Origin: CAJJBL01 sp964519035
Lineage (GTDB): Bacteria; Pseudomonadota; Alphaproteobacteria; Puniceispirillales; Marisalimonadaceae
Length of the DNA: 14,374 nt
NCBI GenBank assembly: GCA_964519035.1
Contig: CAZFKZ010000041.1
Coordinates: 1 to 14,374 of the forward strand
Reading direction: 5' to 3'
Under the pieces are notes generated by a model. The model was not told where the DNA came from. It made no database searches and saw only the letters and a program-made list of their open reading frames with translations. The translations under genes were made by a program, and so were the position numbers. Shown piece by piece: positions 1 to 6,353 of this stretch. Within the stretch, counting starts at the first letter, position 1. Every line of letters begins with the position of its first letter.

Positions 1-245
1 GATTCATAACCCACAACAGTATTAGCGTCTCCAGTTGTAATATCCATTCCTGCGGCATGATATCCATGAGCTGTATTATATTGAGCTTCACCTGTTGTTA
101 TGTCTGGAAATACTTTGGCAATAGCTGCGTTTTGGTCTGAACCACTATTGTTAGTTTCTTCAATATCAGCCAAAGCAGAAAAATCTGACAATACGCTAAA
201 AGTTAAAACGAAAATTACAAAAATTTTAATAAAAATAAAGGTCAT
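1..245 (-). CDS. Secreted ITTG/GY-repeat protein, 5' part only (adhesin- or fibre-like)
   Basis: The frame runs off the left edge after 81 codons. The only ATG after an in-frame stop is at 245. Residues 1-27 form a hydrophobic signal peptide ending near ALA-DIEE, so export is likely. From residue 48 two copies of a roughly 20-residue unit follow: DITTGEAQYNTAHGYHAAGM and DITTGDANTVVGYES. Units of the form ITTGxxNTxxGYxAG are known from trimeric adhesin heads and tail-fibre-like surface proteins, where they build repetitive beta structures. A surface or fibre role is inferred. It lies 36 bases behind the rsmJ stop on the same strand, so it could be read from the same transcript, although no good Shine-Dalgarno (SD) sequence precedes it. 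Total length and C-terminal domain are unknown. Confidence 0.6.
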   Translation of the reverse strand, partial: MTFIFIKIFVIFVLTFSVLSDFSALADIEETNNSGSDQNAAIAKVFPDITTGEAQYNTAHGYHAAGMDITTGDANTVVGYE

Positions 246-281
246 ACATAAAATACGACATTTAATAAAATTTGTTAAAAC

Positions 282-866
282 TTATGTGTTCATATGCACA
301 TCATATCTTATAGATTTACCTAATATTTGATGAGAATAAGGTTTGTAATTTTTATTTTCGTCAGAATATCTTGGTAGCTTTATTACTACTCTATTTCTAG
401 CTTGATTTAAGGCTACATGAACTAACTCAAGATAATCTGAATCTGGTCCAACAATTTCTCTAACAAGTCGCATATTATTTTTAACTAGTGCAGATTTTTT
501 TCTTTCCTTGTACATAGTGTCAATTAAAACAACTTCAGGTTCTAATTTTGGTAATATATCTTTTGAATCGCCGAATATTAAATCCATTCTCTTGACAATA
601 TTACTAACTTCACCTCCAAAATTAAGGGCTTCTGTAAGAGCTTTTCCAAGTAAATCATATATTATTTCTGAACGTTCAATTAAAGTTACATTTGCTCCTA
701 GAGAAGCAAGAATAAAAGCGTCATAACCTAAGCCTGCAGTGGCATCAACAACAGTTCTATTTTTATTAAATTTCATCCCAACAGCTTTTGCTAAATTTTG
801 ACCTCTTCCTTTGCCATATTTGAGTCTATGGAGGATTGGTCCTTCAATGAAAGAGCATTTTAACAT
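282..866 (-). CDS. rsmJ: 16S rRNA (guanine-N2)-methyltransferase RsmJ-like, short form
   Basis: 194 aa. RsmJ methylates N2 of G1516 of 16S rRNA with S-adenosylmethionine. The family signature is clear: GKGRGQNLAKAVG at 18-30, the SAM-binding loop DATAGLGYDAF at 41-51 followed by LIERS, the KKSALVKNNMR block at 123-133, and RVVIKLPRYSD near 159-169. E. coli RsmJ is about 250 aa, and the N-terminal 50-60 residues are absent here. The usual DPMFP catalytic-type motif reads DTMYK at 116-120, an unusual substitution. The ATG directly follows the TAA of the sulfurtransferase gene (no intervening base), so translational coupling is likely. Family assignment is firm. Activity is less certain because of the altered motif. 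Confidence 0.86.
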   Translation of the reverse strand: MLKCSFIEGPILHRLKYGKGRGQNLAKAVGMKFNKNRTVVDATAGLGYDAFILASLGANVTLIERSEIIYDLLGKALTEALNFGGEVSNIVKRMDLIFGDSKDILPKLEPEVVLIDTMYKERKKSALVKNNMRLVREIVGPDSDYLELVHVALNQARNRVVIKLPRYSDENKNYKPYSHQILGKSIRYDVHMNT

Positions 867-1754
867 TTATCCTACTTCAATAGGAAGACTATCATCCATA
901 GCCCACTCACTCATAGAATTATCATAAATTTGAAGATCATTAAATCCAAGTTGACGCAATACAAATGCATCAAGCGAAGCAGCAATCCCACCGCCACAGT
1001 AATTAAGTACAATATGGTCGGAAGTAATATTCTGTTTTATAAATATTTCTGATATTACCTCTATAGGCTTAAATTTACCAGTATCATTATCTAACAATTG
1101 ATTAAATGGCACATTTAAGCTTTTAGGAATTCTACCTTTACGACCATAACGTGGATTTTCTCCAATATGAATATCTTCAGTTAATGAGTTTAATAATATA
1201 GTTTTTTTATCTTCAATGGCTTCAAGAACTCTATCTTTACCTACAAAAAAATTATATCTGGGTAAAAACTTAAAATCTGCAGCAGAAAATAAGTTAGTTT
1301 TATTTTCTTCACGTAGACCTAAACGTTTCCATTCAATTAAACCACCATTTAATATGCTAACATTATCATAACCAACAACGTGAAGCATCCACCAAACACG
1401 CGCCGACCATTGCATTCCATTACGAGAATACAATACTATATGATGTGGATCTCCAACTCCTATATTTTTTAATTTTTGTGAAAGAATTTCAAGTTTTGGC
1501 AATGTAAATCTGTATGGGCTATCTGTGTCAGATATATCAGTTTGAAGATCTAAGAAAGCTGAATTAGGTATGTGATTGGTTTTGTAATCTTTTAATCCAC
1601 TTTCAACGTTATAAGGCTTAGTAGGATCATTATCAGTATAATGAAGGTATGTAGTACAATCATATATTCTGATATTCTTGTTATCTTTATTTTTATCTAA
1701 CCATTCACAAGTGACAATGGATTCTGGATATTTCCAATTTATATTATCTTTCAT
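867..1754 (-). CDS. Two-domain sulfurtransferase (rhodanese / mercaptopyruvate sulfurtransferase type)
   Basis: 295 aa, the normal length of a tandem rhodanese protein. The N-terminal domain (about 10-145) keeps the fold, but its loop reads YSRNGMQWSARVWW with Ser110 where an active cysteine would sit, so it is the inactive domain. The C-terminal domain carries the catalytic loop NYCGGGIAAS with Cys253. Rhodaneses move sulfur from thiosulfate or 3-mercaptopyruvate through a cysteine persulfide. The loop matches neither CRKGVTA (thiosulfate) nor CGSGVTA (mercaptopyruvate) exactly, so the donor is open. No signal peptide is seen, so it is probably cytoplasmic. An AGGA sits 8 bases before the ATG. 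It lies between the qor-like gene (34-base gap) and rsmJ (abutting), suggesting one operon. Confidence 0.9.
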   Translation of the reverse strand: MKDNINWKYPESIVTCEWLDKNKDNKNIRIYDCTTYLHYTDNDPTKPYNVESGLKDYKTNHIPNSAFLDLQTDISDTDSPYRFTLPKLEILSQKLKNIGVGDPHHIVLYSRNGMQWSARVWWMLHVVGYDNVSILNGGLIEWKRLGLREENKTNLFSAADFKFLPRYNFFVGKDRVLEAIEDKKTILLNSLTEDIHIGENPRYGRKGRIPKSLNVPFNQLLDNDTGKFKPIEVISEIFIKQNITSDHIVLNYCGGGIAASLDAFVLRQLGFNDLQIYDNSMSEWAMDDSLPIEVG

Positions 1755-1788
1755 TATTTAGTTCCTGTAATTATTTAGACTAGGTTTT

Positions 1789-2763
1789 TTAAGGCTTTAA
1801 AAACAAACTTCCTCCACCTCTCCTAGATTCCAAAACTTCATGAGCTAATGAGGCTTCTTCAAGATCGAACGGTTCAGGTTCAGGTGTCATTATACTTTTA
1901 TTTTTAAAAGCTTTAAAAACAGAATCTGTCATTTTTTTATATATCTCAGATTGAGCTATATAATGAAATAGAATTGGCCTTGAAACAGTAAGAGATTTAC
2001 TTGCTAACGTTGCCATTTGCAAGGGATTTACTGGTCCAGAAGATTGACCAAAATTTATTAAATGTCCACATTTTCCCAAAAGTTCAATTGAATTTTCAAA
2101 AGTATCCAAGCCAACTGAGTCGTAAACTTTATCGAGACCTTTTCCTTTTGTTATATCCATAATTTTAGGAAGAAGATCCTTTTGATTATAAGTAAATGCG
2201 TATTTACAACCATGTAATTCTGCTGATTTTACTTTTTCAGGGTTACTTACGGTTCCAATAACACAAGCACCAATTGCATTTCCCCATTGGCAAAGAATTC
2301 TTCCGACGCCTCCACTTGCAGCTGTAACCAATATTGTATGACTGTCATTTAATTGTGTAACTTGTTCAATTAACATCTGGACTGTTATTGCTCTAGAGAA
2401 GTTTGTTGCTATCAATTGATCAGATATATAATTAGGTACTTTAACTGCAAGGTTTTTGTCTAAAGTTCTATGAGTTGAATAGGCACCGTATTCACTGGAA
2501 ATGTAACCAACTCTATCGCCTACATTAAAATCTAAAACGTCTTTACCTACTTTTTCAACGACACCTGCTGCTTCAATTCCAGGAATGCCTGGTAATTTTA
2601 AAGTCTTATAAAGTCCAGATCTAACATAGACATCATGAAAATGAACACCTATGGCTGTATGCCTAATAAGCAGCTCACTTTTTTTTGGGTCTCCAACATG
2701 AACTTGTTCTATTTTAAGCACATTTGAACTACCGTAATCTCTTAAAACAATTGCTTTTTGCAT
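1789..2763 (-). CDS. qor: Zinc-independent quinone oxidoreductase (MDR/QOR family)
   Basis: 324 aa, the length of the NADPH:quinone oxidoreductase branch of the medium-chain dehydrogenase family. The GroES-like N-terminal part contains FHDVYVRSGLY and PGIPGIEAAGVVEKVG (about 42-73). The Rossmann part contains TAASGGVGRILCQWGNAIGA (147-166) and GTVSNPEK, then YDSVGLDTFENSIELL. The C-terminus is GGGSLFLKP. The catalytic zinc ligands of alcohol dehydrogenases are not seen. These enzymes reduce quinones or related electrophilic carbonyls with NADPH in the cytosol. The start is supported by AGAGGT 5 bases before the ATG. A TATAAT box on the same strand lies about 29 bases upstream, so this is probably the first gene of the qor-sulfurtransferase-rsmJ group. 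Confidence 0.9.
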   Translation of the reverse strand: MQKAIVLRDYGSSNVLKIEQVHVGDPKKSELLIRHTAIGVHFHDVYVRSGLYKTLKLPGIPGIEAAGVVEKVGKDVLDFNVGDRVGYISSEYGAYSTHRTLDKNLAVKVPNYISDQLIATNFSRAITVQMLIEQVTQLNDSHTILVTAASGGVGRILCQWGNAIGACVIGTVSNPEKVKSAELHGCKYAFTYNQKDLLPKIMDITKGKGLDKVYDSVGLDTFENSIELLGKCGHLINFGQSSGPVNPLQMATLASKSLTVSRPILFHYIAQSEIYKKMTDSVFKAFKNKSIMTPEPEPFDLEEASLAHEVLESRRGGGSLFLKP

Positions 2764-2791
2764 TAGTACCTCTGTATATTTATAACATTAG

Positions 2792-2797
2792 ATTATA
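2792..2797 (-). promoter_or_regulatory. Possible -10 box upstream of the qor-like gene
   Basis: Read on the minus strand this is a perfect TATAAT, ending 28 bases before the ATG at 2763. TTGGAA lies 14 bases upstream, a short spacer, so the -35 part is weak. The region to 2917 is shared with the divergent gene at 2918, for which I see no strong promoter. Confidence 0.35.
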
Positions 2798-2917
2798 CAA
2801 AAAATTAATTTTTCCAACATACAAATTTTTAAATGTATATTTATTAAAAGAACATTTTATTGAAATATTTTTAATGTGTTTTAAGATAGTATTAAAAATT
2901 AATAAGGAAATTATTGT

Positions 2918-3217
2918 ATGTCAATTATAAGAATTACAGTCAGAACATTTCAAAATGAACAGCATGCAGAAATGTTTATTTTGATGGCTCAAAAAATTGC
3001 ACAAGAAGCAACTAAAGAAAAATTTAAAACTAATATGAAAGTGGTTCAAAACAAAAGCTTAAAAAATCAAGTCACAAGTATTTGGCAATATGATGATGAT
3101 AAACATGTAAAAGAAGTACGTTCATACTTATCCAAGCATAATGCATTGCCTAATTCTTTGTCACCTAAAGAGGTGGTTTATTTCGGAGATGTTGTAATAG
3201 ATACTTCAGCTCAATAG
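2918..3217 (+). CDS. Small protein, probable dimeric alpha/beta-barrel fold
   Basis: 99 aa, not recognised as a named family. The order of secondary structure looks like antibiotic-biosynthesis-monooxygenase-type proteins: a strand (IIRITVRTF), a long helix (about 13-34, AEMFILMAQKIAQEA), strands around MKVVQNK and VTSIWQYDD, a second helix (KEVRSYLSKH), and a final strand (VVYFGDVVID). Such proteins act as small dimers, some as oxygenases, others with no known reaction. No signal peptide. AAGGA lies 9 bases before the ATG. It is one of only two plus-strand genes before 12.8 kb, divergent from the qor-like gene and convergent with the MAPEG gene. The fold call is inferred from pattern only. 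Confidence 0.6.
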   Translation: MSIIRITVRTFQNEQHAEMFILMAQKIAQEATKEKFKTNMKVVQNKSLKNQVTSIWQYDDDKHVKEVRSYLSKHNALPNSLSPKEVVYFGDVVIDTSAQ

Positions 3218-3269
3218 GGTTTAAATTTTAAAAGATATTTTTCCTTAATTTTATAAGAGTTTTAAACCC
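3217..3269. terminator. Inverted repeat between two convergent genes
   Basis: GGGTTTAAA at 3217-3225 and TTTAAACCC at 3261-3269 are exact reverse complements, 9 bp, with a 35-base AT-rich loop. The arms begin at the stop codon of the plus gene and lie within the last codons of the minus gene. It could act as a shared terminator or 3'-end protecting structure. The long loop makes it a weak intrinsic terminator. Confidence 0.35.
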
Positions 3270-3634
3270 ATCATAATCAAACAAACTAAAGATCCAAACC
3301 ACATAAAGGTTCTTATAAAATTTATCCCAAGTATATATATTGGCAGGTAAAAAGCTCTAAAAACTAACCATAATGCAGCTAGATTAAGATTATCAATGTC
3401 TTTGTTTATTGATAAAAATATTAGTAAAATGAATATAGGTAAAGTTTCTAAAAGGTTGATTAATGCACGTTTGCCTCTTTTAAAATACAGAGAGTTATCA
3501 ATAATCTCGTCTCTTGAAGAAAATAAATATAATAAATTTATTTTTTTTATAAAAATAAATTCAACCAATATAGGTATAAAAATTTGAAGTAACACTAACA
3601 AACACGTTAGAATTATAATATTTTCTATAGTCAT
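3251..3634 (-). CDS. MAPEG-family integral membrane protein
   Basis: 127 aa with about four hydrophobic segments (roughly 5-27, 57-75, 84-104, 108-125). The MAPEG (membrane-associated eicosanoid and glutathione metabolism) signature is seen as RALINLLETLPIF at 56-68 and the C-terminal pattern R93-AFYLPIYILG then R108-TFMWFGSL. Bacterial members sit in the inner membrane. Some conjugate glutathione to lipophilic electrophiles, but many are uncharacterised, so only the family is claimed. GGAG lies 7 bases before the ATG. It is a single gene, convergent with the plus-strand gene at 2918. A glutathione S-transferase gene at the right edge of the window shows that glutathione chemistry is present in this genome. 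Confidence 0.82.
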   Translation of the reverse strand: MTIENIIILTCLLVLLQIFIPILVEFIFIKKINLLYLFSSRDEIIDNSLYFKRGKRALINLLETLPIFILLIFLSINKDIDNLNLAALWLVFRAFYLPIYILGINFIRTFMWFGSLVCLIMMGLKLL

Positions 3635-3714
3635 TTAGATCTCCACTTTGAAGTTATTTATTATTTGATATTAATTAATTTTTATCTATTAGATAGTACA
3701 GAATTAGTACCATA

Positions 3715-3789
3715 CTAAAATAAATTTATTCCTGTTAAATTTAATCCAACTACAGATATGTAGATAATTAGAATTGAGCTAATAATTAT
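3715..3789 (-). pseudogene. Tiny membrane-peptide frame, copy 1 (start codon missing)
   Basis: A 24-codon open frame that lines up without gaps with residues 7-30 of the 30-aa gene at 5333-5425: 19 of 24 residues are identical and both end GLxLTGINLF-TAG. About ten of the codons differ only synonymously, which suggests the peptide has been selected. Here there is no ATG, GTG or TTG. An in-frame TAA at 3790-3792 stands where the other copy has a lysine codon. It begins 13 bases after the stop of the sugar dehydrogenase gene, on the same strand. It is either a recently broken copy, a gene using an ATA or ATT start, or affected by a base error. The hydrophobic core suggests one membrane helix. 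Confidence 0.45.
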
Positions 3790-3802
3790 TTATATAAGAT
3801 TA

Positions 3803-4900
3803 TTAGTTATTATTTTCCATTAACCATAATCCATCTTCTTGAGGGCCGTTTTCACTATATCTTTTTTCTGTTAAAAAAAATATCTTACCTGTTTTTGGAT
3901 GTATATTTATGTCTCTAATACGATTAATTTTATTCTTAAAAATAACTTCTTCTTTTACGTTGGATAGATTTTCAAAATTAATTCTTCTTAATGATTGATC
4001 TCTTAAAGAAGTTATTAGTGCTTCTCCATTCCACTTACTAAATTCTTTTCCTTTATATATAGTAATGGCACTTATTCCTATTGATGGAACCCAGTATTGA
4101 ATTGCTTTAGTAAAGCCAACTTTCCATTTAGGACCAATTTTTGTTCCATCATAATTAGTGCCACCCCATCCTAAAATTTTCCATCCGTAATTCCCACCTT
4201 TCTTAAGTTGTCCAAACCAATCTCCACCTCTTGCACCATGATTACTGATATAAATTTTTTTATCGTAAGGTGACAAAGTAAGCCCTTGAGGATTTCTTAA
4301 TCCAATTTGATAAATTTCTTTAAGCCAATTTGGTTTATTTATAAATTTTGGATTGTCTTTTGGTATACTTCCATCTAAATGAATTCTAATAATGCTACCT
4401 GGATGTAGTTTTGAGTTTTGAGCAATCATTCCACCTCCACGCTCTCCAATTGAGGCAAATAAATAATTATCTTGAATAACTAATCTAGAACCAAAATGTT
4501 GAGTTGATCCACTTATTGAATTTTGTTGGAATATATTTTTAAATTTTATTTTTTTTCTGTTAAATACGCCTCTAGCTATAGAAGTGCTATAATTAAAGGG
4601 TTTGATTACTTCGGTGTAAGAAACCCAAAGATAGTTATTTTTGAAGACAATATCTAATAAACCACCTTGACCAATGTTTTCAAATTTTAAGTTGTGCTCA
4701 ACTTCAAAAATTTTACCATTGTTAATATTTACAATCTTAATTTTACCTGTTTTTTCTGTTATAATTAATTCATTATTATTTATAAATGAAGATCCCCAAG
4801 GTTTAGAAAATGAAGCAATTTTCAAAAATCTAAAATCTTCAGATAATGAGATTGAAGGGAACAGGATTACCAGAAGTATTAATAAAAATATTTTTTGCAT
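3803..4900 (-). CDS. Secreted PQQ-dependent sugar dehydrogenase (soluble aldose dehydrogenase type)
   Basis: 365 aa. A signal peptide (1-20, hydrophobic, ending SISLS) sends it to the periplasm. The six-bladed beta-propeller family motifs appear in order: KPWGSSFI at 33-40, IITEKTGKIKIV at 46-57, QHFGSRL with His135, HPGSIIRIHLDGSIPKDNP near 166-184, LRNPQGL at 201-207, NHGARGGD at 220-227, NYGW at 237-240 and PSIGISAI at 272-279. Family members oxidise aldose sugars using pyrroloquinoline quinone and calcium. Some homologues have no proven cofactor, so PQQ use is inferred. No clear SD precedes the ATG. The EthD-family gene ends 27 bases upstream on the same strand, so they may be co-transcribed. 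A tiny conserved peptide frame follows directly downstream. Confidence 0.9.
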   Translation of the reverse strand: MQKIFLLILLVILFPSISLSEDFRFLKIASFSKPWGSSFINNNELIITEKTGKIKIVNINNGKIFEVEHNLKFENIGQGGLLDIVFKNNYLWVSYTEVIKPFNYSTSIARGVFNRKKIKFKNIFQQNSISGSTQHFGSRLVIQDNYLFASIGERGGGMIAQNSKLHPGSIIRIHLDGSIPKDNPKFINKPNWLKEIYQIGLRNPQGLTLSPYDKKIYISNHGARGGDWFGQLKKGGNYGWKILGWGGTNYDGTKIGPKWKVGFTKAIQYWVPSIGISAITIYKGKEFSKWNGEALITSLRDQSLRRINFENLSNVKEEVIFKNKINRIRDINIHPKTGKIFFLTEKRYSENGPQEDGLWLMENNN

Positions 4901-4927
4901 CTGTATGTTAAATATACTTTAACAAAA

Positions 4928-5233
4928 TTATACAACTTCACCAATTAACATAATTGGATCTGTGTTAGTATAATTTGGAATATCTTCCATAACCACACCT
5001 GCTCTAGATAGTGCTAAATCCATAGCAGATTGATTTTTAAATATCATAGTCGCAATAGCGTAATATCCAGCTGGTTTATTTGGTCCACTAGCAATTCCTT
5101 TTGTAACAAGCGTGCTATCCAAATGGTCACCAAAAGTGTCTTTTACGAGTTTCATATGAGTTTGAAAATAATACTCATAATCAAACTTTGTTGTTTCTGT
5201 TATGGGGTAAAGAACTTGAAGCGAAAGGGACAT
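4928..5233 (-). CDS. EthD-family protein
   Basis: 101 aa, typical EthD length. The pattern is characteristic: LQVLYPITETTKFDYEYY at the N-terminus, then the TH..LVKD helix, a central strand region, PAGYYAIATMIFKNQSAMDLAL, and the end DIPNYTNTDPIMLIGEVV. EthD proteins are dimeric alpha/beta barrels. The founder is required for cytochrome P450-dependent ether degradation in Rhodococcus, but most members have no defined reaction and are often annotated as EthD family reductases. Cytoplasmic, no signal peptide. AAGGA about 8 bases before the ATG supports the start. It is the first gene of a probable two-gene unit with the sugar dehydrogenase. A TATAAT-like box lies upstream near 5259-5264, without a matching -35 element. 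Confidence 0.83.
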   Translation of the reverse strand: MSLSLQVLYPITETTKFDYEYYFQTHMKLVKDTFGDHLDSTLVTKGIASGPNKPAGYYAIATMIFKNQSAMDLALSRAGVVMEDIPNYTNTDPIMLIGEVV

Positions 5234-5304
5234 TAATTTAATCCTTTTGTATATAGTTAATTATAATTTAATTTTCAGTAATGTATTTTAAATAAAATAA
5301 ATCT

Positions 5305-5338
5305 TTTTAGCTATATTAGATTTTTTAATCAGCTAAAA
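5305..5338 (-). terminator. Hairpin at the 3' end of the 30-aa gene
   Basis: TTTTAGCT (5305-5312) and AGCTAAAA (5331-5338) are exact reverse complements. The 18-base loop holds a further GATT/AATC pair. The stop codon of the 30-aa gene lies in one arm. On the minus strand T-rich sequence follows, so it could work as an intrinsic terminator, although the stem is low in GC. Confidence 0.4.
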
Positions 5339-5425
5339 CAAATTTATACCGGTCAAGTGCAGTCCAACCACAACAATATATATAATGACAACTGAACCGA
5401 TAATTATCTTTATTATTTTATGCAT
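5333..5425 (-). CDS. 30-aa single-helix membrane peptide, copy 2 (GLxLTGINLF family)
   Basis: ATG at 5425, 30 codons, TAG. The product starts MHKIIKIII, continues with a hydrophobic helix (about 4-20, rich in I and V) and ends GLHLTGINLF. It is not a family I know. Evidence that it is coding is the homologous frame at 3715-3789, which keeps 19 of 24 aligned residues while about ten codons differ only at synonymous positions. The same stop TAG is kept. A GGA lies 5 bases before the ATG, a weak ribosome site. It stands alone in a 399-base gap between the EthD-family gene and the gene at 5633. A small inner-membrane peptide is inferred. A leader peptide or a type I toxin-like peptide is possible but unsupported. 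Confidence 0.52.
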   Translation of the reverse strand: MHKIIKIIIGSVVIIYIVVVGLHLTGINLF

Positions 5426-5632
5426 GTTTTTCCATTATTTTTGAATTTAACTCTAATATGGATAATAGACAGATATGCAATCGTTGCACACTTTTTTAAT
5501 ATTAAATCAAAAAATATTGAATAATTATTTAGGTTAGTTGTATTATTCTCATTAACTTATAAGCTAAGTCCTTATAATTGGTCTACATTAAATTACAGGT
5601 AAAAAAACCAAGTTAAGGTCATAATTCTCTTA

Positions 5633-5890
5633 CTAATTCTCTATTAAAGTAAGATTATAAAATTCATGACTTAGCCCAAGTTTAGGGCCAATTTCAGCCA
5701 TTCTTTCTGACATGACTTCACCCATCTTTTCTGGATCAGTAATAGTTGCTTTAAACATGGCTGTATGTTCATCGACTTTACCAATAATGTCATTTTTCAT
5801 AAATTTATTTCGTAATTCTATATCGCCGTCATAGACAGCTTTCCATTCATCGTAACTACAAGTAAATTTTATAATGCCAAACATTTCCAT
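5633..5890 (-). CDS. Small conserved cytoplasmic protein, probable dimeric alpha/beta-barrel
   Basis: 85 aa from the chosen ATG. It begins MEMFGIIKFTCSYDEWKAVY, continues IIGKVDEHTAMFKATITDPEKMGEVM and ends GLSHEFYNLTLIEN. The beta-alpha-beta pattern fits a ferredoxin-like, antibiotic-monooxygenase-like fold, but I cannot name a function. The frame is open further upstream to an ATG at 5911-ish, but AGGAG at 5902-5906 lies inside that extension, so the longer start is rejected. From AGGAG the ATG at 5890 is 11 bases away and an alternative TTG at 5896 is 5 bases away, so the true start could be TTG (two more residues). It follows the Fur-boxed gene at 5960 on the same strand by 69 bases and may share its transcript. 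Confidence 0.72.
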   Translation of the reverse strand: MEMFGIIKFTCSYDEWKAVYDGDIELRNKFMKNDIIGKVDEHTAMFKATITDPEKMGEVMSERMAEIGPKLGLSHEFYNLTLIEN

Positions 5891-5959
5891 AATCAAAACA
5901 TCTCCTGTAAACACTAATATTAAATAATATATATTTAGAACATTAATATTTGTTATAAA

Positions 5960-6241
5960 TTAATCAGTTACATCCATTACATTTGACATTTCTTTTATGT
6001 CATTAATAAACATGTTACCCATTTCTCCAAGAGTTTCTTCAATCGCAGCAGGAGATGTTGCTTTCCACCAACAAAACATTACCATATCATTTTTTTCGTT
6101 ATTCCAGTTCATCTGAAAACTAGCATTTTCATTTTTCATATTTGCACGTATATCATCAGCAGTCATATCTTTAGACATTTCAAAATATTGGTCTCTTAAT
6201 TCTTCTGTTTTAAATTTGTGTGCTACCATATAATCTTTCAT
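5960..6241 (-). CDS. Small conserved protein behind a Fur-like box
   Basis: 93 aa. Not recognised by name. It starts MKDYMVAHKFKTEELRDQYF (strand then helix), followed by a strand around ASFQMNWNNEKNDMVMFCWW and a helix with SPAAIEETLGEMGNMF. This is again the order expected of a ferredoxin-like alpha/beta-barrel protein. The frame stays open 15 codons upstream, but AGAGAGA at 6247-6253 sits 5 bases before the ATG at 6241, which fixes the start. The upstream extension is translated repeat DNA of the operator. A near-consensus Fur site at 6265-6284 lies just upstream, so expression is probably repressed by iron. A link to iron or haem is inferred from that site only. Confidence 0.7.
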   Translation of the reverse strand: MKDYMVAHKFKTEELRDQYFEMSKDMTADDIRANMKNENASFQMNWNNEKNDMVMFCWWKATSPAAIEETLGEMGNMFINDIKEMSNVMDVTD

Positions 6242-6264
6242 GTTAATCTCTCTTTTAATATTAT

Positions 6265-6284
6265 TGATTATCATTATCATTATC
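6265..6284 (-). promoter_or_regulatory. Fur-like operator (GATAAT x3) with promoter elements
   Basis: On the minus strand GATAAT occurs three times in a row. The segment 6265-6279 matches the 7-1-7 Fur palindrome TGATAATnATTATCA at 13 of 14 positions, and 6266-6284 matches the 19-base Fur box at 17 of 19. A TTGGCA -35-like box lies at 6300-6305, and the first GATAAT could serve as its -10 with a short 15-base spacer. The site is 24 bases ahead of the ATG at 6241. Confidence 0.62.
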
Positions 6285-6353
6285 ATATTGATAAGCTAAT
6301 GCCAATAATAAAAAGTTAATTTTTTCTCTTTAAGAATGAGATAATTTATTTTC

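Larger units (their letters stand above)
5234..5632. other. 399-base intergenic region
   Basis: It holds the 30-aa gene and its hairpin, plus the likely promoter area of the EthD-family gene. The part from 5426 to 5632 shows no further coding frame that I can support. It is AT-rich and contains a 13-codon plus-strand frame with a CxxC, too short to claim. Confidence 0.5.

Noticed and set aside
100..330. Plus-strand open frame of 76 codons
   Set aside because: It lies opposite the signal-peptide repeat protein and the rsmJ end. The minus strand has the recognisable protein.
2724..2930. Plus-strand frame across the qor start and intergenic region
   Set aside because: Overlaps the qor start and runs into the gene at 2918 in another frame. 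Composition is that of AT-rich noncoding DNA.
5458..5499. 13-codon plus-strand frame with a CNRC motif
   Set aside because: Too short, with no ribosome site or second copy.
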